In this document: positions 1-7,481 of the stretch, in pieces
How positions within the stretch are numbered: position 1 is the stretch's first letter
How the letters are laid out: every line of letters begins with the position of its first letter
Assembly: GCA_012839745.1 (NCBI GenBank)
Contig: DUMS01000083.1
Coordinates: 1 to 48,434, forward strand
DNA length: 48,434 nucleotides
From: Tissierellia bacterium
Lineage (GTDB): Bacteria; Bacillota; Clostridia; Tissierellales; Tepidimicrobiaceae
Reading direction: 5' to 3'
Position numbers and translations under genes: made by a program
Notes under the pieces: generated by a model
Databases searched by the model: none
Told to the model about the DNA's origin: nothing
What the model saw: only the letters and a program-made list of their open reading frames with translations

Positions 1-474
1 GGCAGGTTCATCAAGAATCAGAGGCCCCTGAATTTTAGGTTTGTGGATTTGCAAAAAAGCAATGCGTAAGGCTAATGAAATGATATCCACAACCCCTCCT
101 CCTCTGGACAGTTCAGGCTTGGTCTTGATTATTGAATCATCTTCCTTGGTTATTACATAAAATTCAGCATTAGGTTTATTGCGGAGTTCTTCTATTTCTA
201 TTTTAAACTCTATATTGTTTTCGAAAATATATTGTAAACAATTAGTAACCAACGACTCTATTTGTATCTTAGCCTGGTTTCTTGCAAATTCTGATGTTTT
301 TTGGAGCAGTATAACAACCTTCTCCAATAGCTCTATTTTAGATTGAATATCCTCTATCTGTTTTTTATGATCATCAATTTGTTCCAACACTTTTTCCTTT
401 TTACCCTGCTCACGGGAAATAAAATTTTCTATATCTGATAAGTATCTATCCAAATCATCATAATTTCTCACCAT
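1..474 (-). CDS. C-terminal half of a split SbcC/Rad50-like ATPase (partial, runs off window)
   Basis: I translated this frame by hand: it is open for 158 codons from an ATG at 474 to the window edge without a stop. Residues 10-60 are charged and coiled-coil-like. Residues 122-127 (LSRGGG), followed by VVDIISLALRIA, match the ABC signature region of SbcC/Rad50/RecN-type ATPases. Residues 151-157 (PLILDEP) are a Walker B strand with the catalytic D-E pair. There is no Walker A, so the protein cannot be a complete ATPase; that motif sits in the gene at 748-2190. The start lies 4 bases after the stop of the 83-residue coiled-coil gene, so the two are probably co-translated. I infer it pairs with the Walker A protein to form one ABC head. 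The extreme C-terminus is outside the window. The fold and motif assignment is firm; function in DNA end processing is inferred from the family and from the adjacent Mre11-like nuclease. Confidence 0.8.
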   Translation of the reverse strand, partial: MVRNYDDLDRYLSDIENFISREQGKKEKVLEQIDDHKKQIEDIQSKIELLEKVVILLQKTSEFARNQAKIQIESLVTNCLQYIFENNIEFKIEIEELRNKPNAEFYVITKEDDSIIKTKPELSRGGGVVDIISLALRIAFLQIHKPKIQGPLILDEPA

Positions 475-478
475 ATAA

Positions 479-730
479 TCACATCTTCTCCAATATATCT
501 TTTGGTAATAGTTCATTTGCTTCTTTAAACAGTGTATCAATTTCTTTTGTAAGTTTATTTATTTCCTCTTCCAAATCCTCCGGATTAACACCTAATTCCT
601 TCAATTCTTTCAATATTTCCTGTTGCTGGTTATTAAGCTGTTCTAATCTTGCTTCAACCTTATATTTTAAATTTTTTGCCTTATCCAGATTCTCTTTCAA
701 GAGGCTTAATTCCTTTTCATAGTTTTTCAA
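479..730 (-). CDS. small coiled-coil protein between the two SbcC-like halves
   Basis: This 83-residue, highly charged protein is predicted almost wholly helical, with heptad-like leucine spacing over residues 8-40 and 50-75 and a proline break around LGVNPEDLEEE (residues 46-56). It has no cysteine, no membrane segment and no catalytic motif. It starts 17 bases after the stop of the Walker A half and ends 4 bases before the start of the Walker B half, so the three form one tight translational unit with the nuclease gene. Its position matches that of the returning arm of an SbcC coiled coil next to the zinc hook. It could be a detached piece of that arm, a separate clamp subunit, or a small unrelated partner. 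I do not recognise a named family. Confidence 0.7.
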   Translation of the reverse strand: MKNYEKELSLLKENLDKAKNLKYKVEARLEQLNNQQQEILKELKELGVNPEDLEEEINKLTKEIDTLFKEANELLPKDILEKM

Positions 731-747
731 TTCAGATTCCTCCTTCG

Positions 748-2190
748 CTATTTATAGCTGTTAATAATATATTCAATCCTTTCCTTGCTTATGGAGCTAA
801 AACATACAGGGCAGATTTCTAGGTTGTTTAATGCTTCCTTATATCTATTTAACAAATTTTCTATATCTTTTTCGATGTCATCTATTTTTTTATGAGTATT
901 TTCCAAATTTGTTCTGTTATCATCATATTGAGATTTAAGCATCAATAACCTCTCCAAACGCATGCATTTAAGTTCTATTAAGTCTTTTGTATTGCTAACT
1001 GGCTCCATGACTGACAGCTTCTGGGCATATAACCTTCCCAATGCTAAACTTTTATTAACCTTATCAAACTTTGCCTTTAAATTAATGGTGTTACTCAATA
1101 CACTGTATTTTTTTTCTATTAATCCAATATTTCTATTAACTAAATCCAAGTTTTTCAGCTTATTTATAATATAAACGCAATTAGATATATTCTTCTTAAC
1201 ATTACTATATCTAACATATAATTCAGTAAGCTTTGCAAGCCTTTCTCCTTTAACGGATAACATATTGTATATATCTTCTACTTCTTTTATGTGAGTCAAA
1301 GCCCCAATAATCATTTTGTCCTTTTCTATACTGCTTTTTATTGCATTTAGTTTTTCATATCTGTCAAACATATATATATAATCCTTAATCTTTATCTCCA
1401 AATTCTTTTCAATAGCTGCAATCCTATCCAGTGACTTCAATTTGAATAAATGCTTTTCGCATAAAAGCATGTTGTTGTTTATATATTCTAAAAGCTGCTT
1501 TTTTTCAGTAAGCACAGTTATTTTCTTCTGTTTGTCGTTAATAATGGCTTTTATTTCCCTTAATCTATTAGCTTTTAATATCAAATCCTCCAGGTAATCA
1601 TATTCTTTTAGTTCCGCATTTAATTTTTCTAAATCTTCTTCATGATTTCTTTTCCTTGACTTTAAATTTTTTATATCCTTTAAAGTATCACTTAATGCAT
1701 CATCTATTATGTGGACACCTACCAGTCTTCCAATTGCATTGGCCTTTGTAGATGCAGTTTGGGATAGTAAAAAAGGGCCCTCCAGCTGTTCTCCTATATT
1801 AATTAAATTAGATACGTTGCTATCCAGCAATATTTTATTAATGGATGTCAATCTTACAACTTCCTCAGGTAAATTTTTCCCAAATCCTTCCAGTATGGTT
1901 TCATTGCCATCGCTATCATATATATAATAATAATTTTTGCCTCTATTCCTATATCTTTTCAGTTTCACATTATTGCTAAAGACTACAGTTACGCTGCATT
2001 CGGATTCTCCTTCTCTGACAAAGTAATCCCCTGTAGGCTCATTAAATAATGCCCACTTTATTCCTCTTATTATGGCAGTCTTACCTTGGTCTGACGGACC
2101 TACAATAACATTCAAGTGCTTGTCAAATTCTATTTCAGTGTATTTATGGGATTGAAAATTCTCAAGTATAACTTTTCTTATGTAGTTCAT
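748..2190 (-). CDS. N-terminal half of a split SbcC/Rad50-like ATPase with terminal zinc-hook motif
   Basis: This 480-residue protein opens like SbcC/Rad50 (IRKVILENFQSHK), with a Walker A at residues 31-38 (GPSDQGKT) and a Q-loop-like GPFLLSQ segment near residue 140. A long coiled coil fills roughly residues 165-455. A CPVC motif at residues 460-463 matches the Rad50 zinc hook, and the protein ends 17 residues later. It has no ABC signature and no Walker B; both are in the gene at 1-474. Full-length SbcC normally continues from the hook through a second coiled-coil arm to the signature and Walker B, so this looks like a protein cut at the hook apex. The ATG directly follows the stop of the nuclease gene, consistent with coupled expression. 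Expected role by family: ATP-driven DNA clamp partner of the nuclease at 2191-3177. Confidence 0.85.
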   Translation of the reverse strand: MNYIRKVILENFQSHKYTEIEFDKHLNVIVGPSDQGKTAIIRGIKWALFNEPTGDYFVREGESECSVTVVFSNNVKLKRYRNRGKNYYYIYDSDGNETILEGFGKNLPEEVVRLTSINKILLDSNVSNLINIGEQLEGPFLLSQTASTKANAIGRLVGVHIIDDALSDTLKDIKNLKSRKRNHEEDLEKLNAELKEYDYLEDLILKANRLREIKAIINDKQKKITVLTEKKQLLEYINNNMLLCEKHLFKLKSLDRIAAIEKNLEIKIKDYIYMFDRYEKLNAIKSSIEKDKMIIGALTHIKEVEDIYNMLSVKGERLAKLTELYVRYSNVKKNISNCVYIINKLKNLDLVNRNIGLIEKKYSVLSNTINLKAKFDKVNKSLALGRLYAQKLSVMEPVSNTKDLIELKCMRLERLLMLKSQYDDNRTNLENTHKKIDDIEKDIENLLNRYKEALNNLEICPVCFSSISKERIEYIINSYK

Positions 2191-3177
2191 CTATATCTCA
2201 TCTCCAATGTTTCTCATTTGAGCATTTGAAATCCTTTTTAATGCTTCCTTTTTTACTTCATCTGAAACATTTTCTGCATTTGAAACTTCCATGAGTATTT
2301 CATTTATTTCTAGTTTGTCAAAGTTTATTGCTGCATCAATAGATTGCTTGAAATCAAAAAGCCTTTCACTCTTAAAAATATGATTTTCTATTTCCTCCCT
2401 ATCCAATACTTCTTCCCCTTTAAGAGCAGTTTTTAATGGTATAAGTTTCATATTTATAGAATCTTTAAGTTCAATAAAAACAACCTTTGGATGTCTTTCT
2501 ATTTCCCTCAAACTATTTGTAATTCTGATTAGGCTGCCTGGATTAACAAAATACTTATTGTTGGTTTCAACTATACCAAATCCGGAATGATAGTGACCTG
2601 CAAGTGTAATATCTGCCTTTGTATCCAAAATATCATCTATTAATGTATATGGTACACCTTTTATAAAAGGCTTATTTAACAGCATACCGTGAACCATGTG
2701 GATTGAAAAATCAGCATCCGGGCTCACTTCATTCACTATATATTCACCCTTATACCCTTCATGGTCTATATTATAAGTATATGGCTGACCTGTTAGCTGT
2801 ACTCTGACTCCCCCTTTATTTAAATATATGACCTCATTCTCCTTTATTATTCTAACAACGTTTAATGCATCCAGCAGCCCAAGTATGGTTCTGCCTATTG
2901 TATTGGGGTTATGTCCATATACATCATGGTTGCCGCTGATAATATATATAGGGACATTATAGCTATTCAAAATTGATGCAAAATTGCTTACTATTGAAAT
3001 GGAAACATCAGGCCTATCAAATAAATCCCCTCCATGCAGCACATAGTCAATATTGTAATCCTTAATAATCTGTCCTACTTCATTCAGTTTTCTTTCCAAA
3101 GTTTCCTGTAAATTGTCTTTTCTATTTTTAGGTGTTGTACCCCTGATATGAGTATCAGTGAAATATAAAAGTCTCAA
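2191..3177 (-). CDS. SbcD/Mre11-like DNA repair nuclease
   Basis: This is a calcineurin-like metallophosphoesterase of the Mre11/SbcD group, 328 residues long. The metal-binding motifs are all present: D8-x-H10 (FTDTH), GGDLFDRP with D51, GNHD at 82-85, H163 in MVHGM, and AGHYH with H195 and H197. SbcD-type enzymes use two metal ions (usually Mn) for exo- and endonuclease cleavage of DNA ends and hairpins, working with an SbcC ATPase. I prefer the TTG at 3177, giving MRLLYFTDTH, because an AAGGAG site sits 8 bases upstream; a GTG three codons earlier overlaps that site. The gene follows recA after a weak terminator-like hairpin and has no obvious promoter of its own, so read-through from the LexA-controlled recA promoter is plausible. 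The substrate in this organism is not known. Confidence 0.88.
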   Translation of the reverse strand: MRLLYFTDTHIRGTTPKNRKDNLQETLERKLNEVGQIIKDYNIDYVLHGGDLFDRPDVSISIVSNFASILNSYNVPIYIISGNHDVYGHNPNTIGRTILGLLDALNVVRIIKENEVIYLNKGGVRVQLTGQPYTYNIDHEGYKGEYIVNEVSPDADFSIHMVHGMLLNKPFIKGVPYTLIDDILDTKADITLAGHYHSGFGIVETNNKYFVNPGSLIRITNSLREIERHPKVVFIELKDSINMKLIPLKTALKGEEVLDREEIENHIFKSERLFDFKQSIDAAINFDKLEINEILMEVSNAENVSDEVKKEALKRISNAQMRNIGDEI

Positions 3178-3195
3178 TAATAACACTCCTTATAA

Positions 3196-3219
3196 ATAAA
3201 CCTCCAAGCGGAGGTTTAT
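3196..3219 (-). terminator. recA 3' hairpin
   Basis: A perfect 10-bp stem (arms 3196-3205 and 3210-3219, AAACCTCC core) with a 4-base loop lies 17 bases after the recA stop. The transcript continues as TTATAAGG, so the U-tract is short. It is probably a leaky terminator that allows some read-through into the nuclease/ATPase genes. Confidence 0.65.
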
Positions 3220-3236
3220 CTAAAATTAGTCTTCAG

Positions 3237-4280
3237 TTATATTTTTTCATCTAAATTTTTATCTTCATTTTTGCTAACTGGTATTGGCTCCAATTTATAT
3301 TTTTCCCTTATCATGTTTTCTATTTCCCTTGAAATTTCAGGATTCTCCTTTAAGAAGTCCTTAGCGTTTTCTCTCCCTTGTCCAAGCTTATAGTCTTTAT
3401 AGCTATACCATGAACCGGATTTGTTTATAATATTAGCTTCAACACCAGCATCCAATATATTGCCTTCATTTGATATTCCTGTGCCATACATTATATCAAA
3501 TTCAGCCTGTTTAAAAGGAGGAGCAACCTTATTCTTGACAACCCTTACTCTGGTTCTATTTCCTATTACTTCTTCACCCTGCTTGATTGAATCAACCTTT
3601 CTGACATCTAAACGAACGCTGGCATAGAACTTCAATGCTCTACCACCAGTTGTAGTTTCAGGATTACCGAACATTATTCCTACTTTATCCCTTAACTGAT
3701 TAATAAAAATTACAATAGTCTTGGATTTGTTGATTGCTCCTGCTAATTTTCTCAAAGCCTGTGACATAAGCCTTGCTTGCAGACCCATGTGGCTATCTCC
3801 CATTTCTCCTTCTATTTCTGCCTTTGGCACCAAAGCAGCAACAGAGTCTATTACAACAATATCTACAGCCCCGCTTCTCACCAATGCCTCGGCAATTTCC
3901 AATGCCTGTTCGCCAGTATCTGGCTGTGATACAATAAGGTTCTCAACATCAACGCCTAAATTTCTTGCATAATTTGGGTCAAGAGCATGCTCAGCATCTA
4001 TAAATGCTGCTATGCCGTCCCTTTTTTGTGCTTCTGCAATTGCATGCAAAGCTACTGTGGTTTTGCCTGATGATTCAGGTCCGTATATTTCAATTATTCG
4101 TCCTCTGGGGAAACCACCAATGCCTAATGCAATATCCAGACTTAAAGCTCCAGTAGGTATTACTTCCATTTTAGTAGTTTCCTTATCACCTAGCCTCATT
4201 ATTGAGCCTTTCCCGAACTGTTTTTCAATTTGTGACATAGCTATACTTAAAGCCTTTTTCTTATCTTCCATGTTTGCCAT
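3237..4280 (-). CDS. recA: RecA recombinase
   Basis: RecA forms the ATP-dependent filament on single-stranded DNA that drives strand exchange and triggers LexA self-cleavage. The 347-residue product has the RecA N-terminal helix ([14 protein letters not shown]), Walker A GPESSGKT at residues 67-74, Walker B ending VIDS, and the conserved INQLRDKVG loop region, followed by a charged tail. I chose the ATG at 4280 ([11 protein letters not shown]), which matches typical family starts; a GTG at 4307 also opens the frame but lies within the AGGTGGTGA ribosome-binding sequence. The gene has its own promoter and a LexA operator just downstream of cinA. A terminator-like hairpin follows the stop. Confidence 0.97.
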   Translation of the reverse strand: MANMEDKKKALSIAMSQIEKQFGKGSIMRLGDKETTKMEVIPTGALSLDIALGIGGFPRGRIIEIYGPESSGKTTVALHAIAEAQKRDGIAAFIDAEHALDPNYARNLGVDVENLIVSQPDTGEQALEIAEALVRSGAVDIVVIDSVAALVPKAEIEGEMGDSHMGLQARLMSQALRKLAGAINKSKTIVIFINQLRDKVGIMFGNPETTTGGRALKFYASVRLDVRKVDSIKQGEEVIGNRTRVRVVKNKVAPPFKQAEFDIMYGTGISNEGNILDAGVEANIINKSGSWYSYKDYKLGQGRENAKDFLKENPEISREIENMIREKYKLEPIPVSKNEDKNLDEKI

Positions 4281-4286
4281 ACTATC

Positions 4287-4299
4287 CCAGTAAAACTGG
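4287..4299 (-). promoter_or_regulatory. hairpin between recA Shine-Dalgarno and start codon
   Basis: The mRNA has AGGTGGTGA at 4309-4301, then a perfect 5-bp stem CCAGT/ACTGG with a TTT loop, then GATAGT and the ATG at 4280. Unfolded, the site-to-start distance is about 20 bases, which is long; folded, the hairpin shortens it to about 7. The role is inferred. Confidence 0.4.
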
Positions 4300-4318
4300 T
4301 TCACCACCTTTCCTCTTC

Positions 4319-4334
4319 TAGAACTAATGTTCTA
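4319..4334. promoter_or_regulatory. LexA operator (SOS box) of recA
   Basis: The perfect palindrome TAGAACTAATGTTCTA contains GAAC-N4-GTTC, the core of the Firmicute LexA (DinR) site CGAAC-N4-GTTCG. It lies immediately downstream of the recA -10 element and overlaps the expected transcription start, the standard geometry for repression relieved by DNA damage. Confidence 0.9.
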
Positions 4335-4339
4335 GTATA

Positions 4340-4368
4340 ATTTTATAATATTTCCTTATTTAAGTCAA
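4340..4368 (-). promoter_or_regulatory. recA promoter (sigma-A type)
   Basis: TTGACT (4368-4363) and TAAAAT (4345-4340) are separated by exactly 17 bases on the minus strand, between the cinA stop and recA. A TATACT at 4339-4334 is an alternative -10. The LexA box follows directly. Confidence 0.75.
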
Positions 4369-4376
4369 AGATAATT

Positions 4377-5603
4377 TTACATGTTTAATAGAAATTTCCT
4401 TAATTCGTTAAATGCTTTTAATGCAGCTTTGTTCTGAATGGATATCCTGTCTCCGTTTAATCTTGTTTTTATAACCTTTGACTTGTCCCTGGAGGCAATT
4501 CCGATGTAAACAAGTCCTACTGGCTCATCTTCACCAGAAGGTGGACCGGCATACCCTGTTATTGATAGGGCTATATCAACATTTGTTTTATCCATCAGGC
4601 CTTTAGCCATTTCCAGCGCAGTTTCCTCACTTACAGCACTATATCTATCCAGTGTAAGTCTACTTACATTAAGTTCTTCCATCTTTGACATATTACTATA
4701 AGTTACTATTCCTCTATCAAATACCTCAGACACACCAGGAATCTGCGTAAACCTTGAAGAAACCAAACCTCCAGTACAGGATTCGGCAAATGCTATTTTG
4801 TAGTTCTTTTCCTTTAAAATTTTAAAAACTACTTCCTCTATGCCTTCATCATTATAGCTATATATGCTTTCACCAATCCTATCCTTTATTTTTGCTACAG
4901 TTTCTTCTAATAATTTCATAACCTCAGATTCATTATCCCCTCTTGCCACAATTTTAATATCAACTAAGCCATCTCCAGCATAGGTTGCAACTGTAGGGTT
5001 ATCATTTTTTTCTATTATATCCTTTATAATGGTTTCAAGATTTGATTCTCCAATACCTATGGTTTTAAGAGTAACTACCTTTATTATATAATCCTGTTTT
5101 ATCAGTGGCATTACATATTTATCAAACATATGCTTCATTTCTCTGGGTGGCCCAGGCAACAATACTACTGTCTTGCCATCCTTTTCAATAAATATTCCCG
5201 GTGCAGTTCCTAGATCATTTTTTATTGGCTTGCTTCCTTCTGGTATATAAGCCTGCTTTATATTATTTGGTGTCATAACCTTGTTTGTTTTATTAAAATA
5301 ACTTCTAATATCATCTTCTATGCTATTATCTAATACAAGCTCTAAACCTAAAGCTTCACTTACCACTTCCTTGGTAAAATCATCACCGGTAGGGCCTAAC
5401 CCTCCTGTAAATATCAGCAAATCGGCTCTTTTTAGTCCTATATCTATTACTTCCTTCAATTGATCCCTGTTATCCTTTAAAGTAGTATGATATAACACAT
5501 CAATACCAATTTCTGAAAGACGTTTAGTCAAATATTGGGAATTAGTGTTTAATGTACTCCCCAATATAAGCTCACTTCCAACAGCAATTATTTCTGCTTT
5601 CAT
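4377..5603 (-). CDS. cinA: CinA-family nicotinamide-nucleotide amidase / competence-damage protein
   Basis: This 408-residue protein has both family domains. The N-terminal molybdopterin-binding-like (COG1058) domain, residues 1-170, shows MKAEIIAVGSELILG, FTGGLGPTGDDFT and LLPGPPREM. The C-terminal amidase domain, about residues 250-405, carries AESCTGGLVSSRFT, TYSNMSK and SITGYAGP. In the family these act as ADP-ribose pyrophosphatase and NMN deamidase in NAD salvage; in transformable Gram-positives CinA also helps bring RecA to the membrane. It sits between pgsA and recA, the same order as in B. subtilis. The stop is 8 bases before the recA -35 box, so recA can also be reached by read-through from this gene. 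Confidence 0.94.
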   Translation of the reverse strand: MKAEIIAVGSELILGSTLNTNSQYLTKRLSEIGIDVLYHTTLKDNRDQLKEVIDIGLKRADLLIFTGGLGPTGDDFTKEVVSEALGLELVLDNSIEDDIRSYFNKTNKVMTPNNIKQAYIPEGSKPIKNDLGTAPGIFIEKDGKTVVLLPGPPREMKHMFDKYVMPLIKQDYIIKVVTLKTIGIGESNLETIIKDIIEKNDNPTVATYAGDGLVDIKIVARGDNESEVMKLLEETVAKIKDRIGESIYSYNDEGIEEVVFKILKEKNYKIAFAESCTGGLVSSRFTQIPGVSEVFDRGIVTYSNMSKMEELNVSRLTLDRYSAVSEETALEMAKGLMDKTNVDIALSITGYAGPPSGEDEPVGLVYIGIASRDKSKVIKTRLNGDRISIQNKAALKAFNELRKFLLNM

Positions 5604-5613
5604 ATATCTCCCC

Positions 5614-6159
5614 TTACTTATCTCCAGATTTTAAAACATGTCTGTTTCTAAAAATATAATCTACTCCCGATGTAACAGTAAAAAACAAGGAAACATACAG
5701 CATTAATACATCAAAGGGAAAGTTTACTAATGAAAAAGGAAAATTGTTCAAAAGTAAAGCAATTATAGCTATTAATTGGGTAATAGTTTTTATCTTTCCC
5801 AGAGGGCTTGCAGCAATGGTTATACCTTCAGAGGCTGCAATGGTTCTAAAACCTGTTATAGTAAACTCTCTTGCTATGATTATTACCACTATCCATGATG
5901 GTATTTTATCCATTTGTACTAAAGATATTAATGCAGCTGAAACCAGCAACTTATCAGCTAGAGGGTCTATAAACTTGCCAAAGGTTGTAACCAGATTTCT
6001 GCTCCTTGCAATATAGCCATCCAGGCTATCAGTCAAGGAAGCTATTGCAAAAATTGCAGCTGCTATATAGTTGCTGTATTTGAGGCTAGAAAACAAAATT
6101 ATCATAAACAATGGAATCATCATTACACGTATTATGGTTATCTTATTAGCCAAATTCAT
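5614..6159 (-). CDS. pgsA: CDP-diacylglycerol--glycerol-3-phosphate 3-phosphatidyltransferase
   Basis: This 181-residue polytopic membrane enzyme makes phosphatidylglycerol phosphate from CDP-diacylglycerol and glycerol-3-phosphate, the committed step to phosphatidylglycerol and cardiolipin. The CDP-alcohol phosphotransferase signature D-x2-D-G-x2-A-R-x8-G-x3-D-x3-D is intact, with D44, D47, G61, D65 and D69. Several hydrophobic segments follow. The ATG overlaps the last base of the rimO stop, indicating tight coupling. The rimO-pgsA-cinA-recA order is conserved in Firmicutes. Confidence 0.95.
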   Translation of the reverse strand: MNLANKITIIRVMMIPLFMIILFSSLKYSNYIAAAIFAIASLTDSLDGYIARSRNLVTTFGKFIDPLADKLLVSAALISLVQMDKIPSWIVVIIIAREFTITGFRTIAASEGITIAASPLGKIKTITQLIAIIALLLNNFPFSLVNFPFDVLMLYVSLFFTVTSGVDYIFRNRHVLKSGDK

Positions 6160-7481
6160 TAAATAATCTCTCCTATCAAATCATATTCTAAACAATCAGT
6201 AGCTATGGCTTTTACAAACTGCCCAATACTAAGCTCTCTATCAGACTTAACAAAGAATACACCATCAATTTCCGGACCATCCATATAGGTTCTTCCTATA
6301 TATAGACCTTCTTCATCAATGTCTTCTATTAATACCTCATATACATTGCCTACTCTTTCTTTATTTAGTGAATATGAGATATTGGATTGCATTTCCATAA
6401 TTCTGTTTCTTCTTAACTCCTTAATTTCCTCATCTACTTGACCTTCATAGCTATATGCAGGTGTTCCTTCTTCCCTGGAATAACAGAATACACCAAGCTT
6501 ATCAAATTTAGTGCTTTCTATAAACTGGCATAATTCTTCAAAACTTGATTCATCTTCACCAGGGAATCCTACAATGAATGTTGTCCTTATTATTATGTCG
6601 GGTATTCTTTCTCTTAAGGTATTAATTAAATAAATTATCCTTTCTTTTGTTGTTTTCCTGTTCATTCTTTCTAAGATATAGTTGTTTATATGCTGTAGAG
6701 GCATATCAACATATTTTACAACTTTATCATTATTTTTTATGGAGTCTATCAATTTTGAATCAATATGATCAGGATATAAGTAAAACAGCCTTATCCACTT
6801 TATTCCATTTATTTTATTCAGCTTATCCAAAAGCTCACTAAGCTTATATTCCCCATATATGTCTATACCATAGCAAGATGTATTCTGTCCAATTAGTATG
6901 ATTTCCTTTACACCATTGGATGCCAGGTATTCTACCTCTCTGATAATATCTTCCATCCTCCTGCTCCTGTATTTTCCCCTTAATTTAGGTATAATACAAT
7001 AAGTACAAAAATTATTGCATCCTTCAGATATTTTTACGTATTCTGTTGTTCTGAAACTCTGTCTGGGTATCTGTTCCAGATATTTTTCGTTGATATTCCT
7101 GTTTAAAACTACTTTCCTTTCTCCACTTTCCAATTTCTCAATTACGGTAACTACATCCTTTATATTGCCGGTACCTATTATTCCATCTACTTCCTCTATT
7201 TCTTCCATTAGTTCTTTTGAATATCTTTCTGCCAAGCAGCCTGCCAATATTAAATATTTGCATTTTCCATTGGTTTTATATCTGGTCATTTCCCATATAG
7301 CCTCTATTGATTCCTCCTTTGCAGATTCAATAAACCCACAGGTATTAACCAGTATGACATCTGCTTTATCCAATGAATTAACAACCCTATAATCATTGTT
7401 TTTAAGTATTCCCATCATTAATTCAGAATCTATTTCGTTTTTTGAACAGCCTAATGTTACAATTGATACATTCATTTTCAT
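6159..7481 (-). CDS. rimO: Ribosomal protein S12 methylthiotransferase RimO
   Basis: This radical-SAM methylthiotransferase of 440 residues modifies an aspartate of ribosomal protein S12. The N-terminal UPF0004 domain contributes three cysteines for one Fe-S cluster (LGCSKNEIDSE, NTCGFIESAKEES, AGCLAERY). The radical-SAM CxxxCxxC lies near residues 154-161 (CNNFCTYC), and a C-terminal TRAM domain follows. VTLGCSKNEIDSE and the S12-type spacing distinguish it from the tRNA-modifying MiaB. It follows ftsK and overlaps pgsA by one base. The preferred start is the ATG two codons before MNVSIVTLGC; starting at that internal ATG is equally possible. Confidence 0.94.
   Translation of the reverse strand: MKMNVSIVTLGCSKNEIDSELMMGILKNNDYRVVNSLDKADVILVNTCGFIESAKEESIEAIWEMTRYKTNGKCKYLILAGCLAERYSKELMEEIEEVDGIIGTGNIKDVVTVIEKLESGERKVVLNRNINEKYLEQIPRQSFRTTEYVKISEGCNNFCTYCIIPKLRGKYRSRRMEDIIREVEYLASNGVKEIILIGQNTSCYGIDIYGEYKLSELLDKLNKINGIKWIRLFYLYPDHIDSKLIDSIKNNDKVVKYVDMPLQHINNYILERMNRKTTKERIIYLINTLRERIPDIIIRTTFIVGFPGEDESSFEELCQFIESTKFDKLGVFCYSREEGTPAYSYEGQVDEEIKELRRNRIMEMQSNISYSLNKERVGNVYEVLIEDIDEEGLYIGRTYMDGPEIDGVFFVKSDRELSIGQFVKAIATDCLEYDLIGEII

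Noticed and set aside
4065-4307. Using the GTG at 4307 as the recA start
   Set aside because: It lies inside the AGGTGGTGA ribosome-binding sequence and adds nine residues absent from typical RecA proteins; kept only as an alternative.
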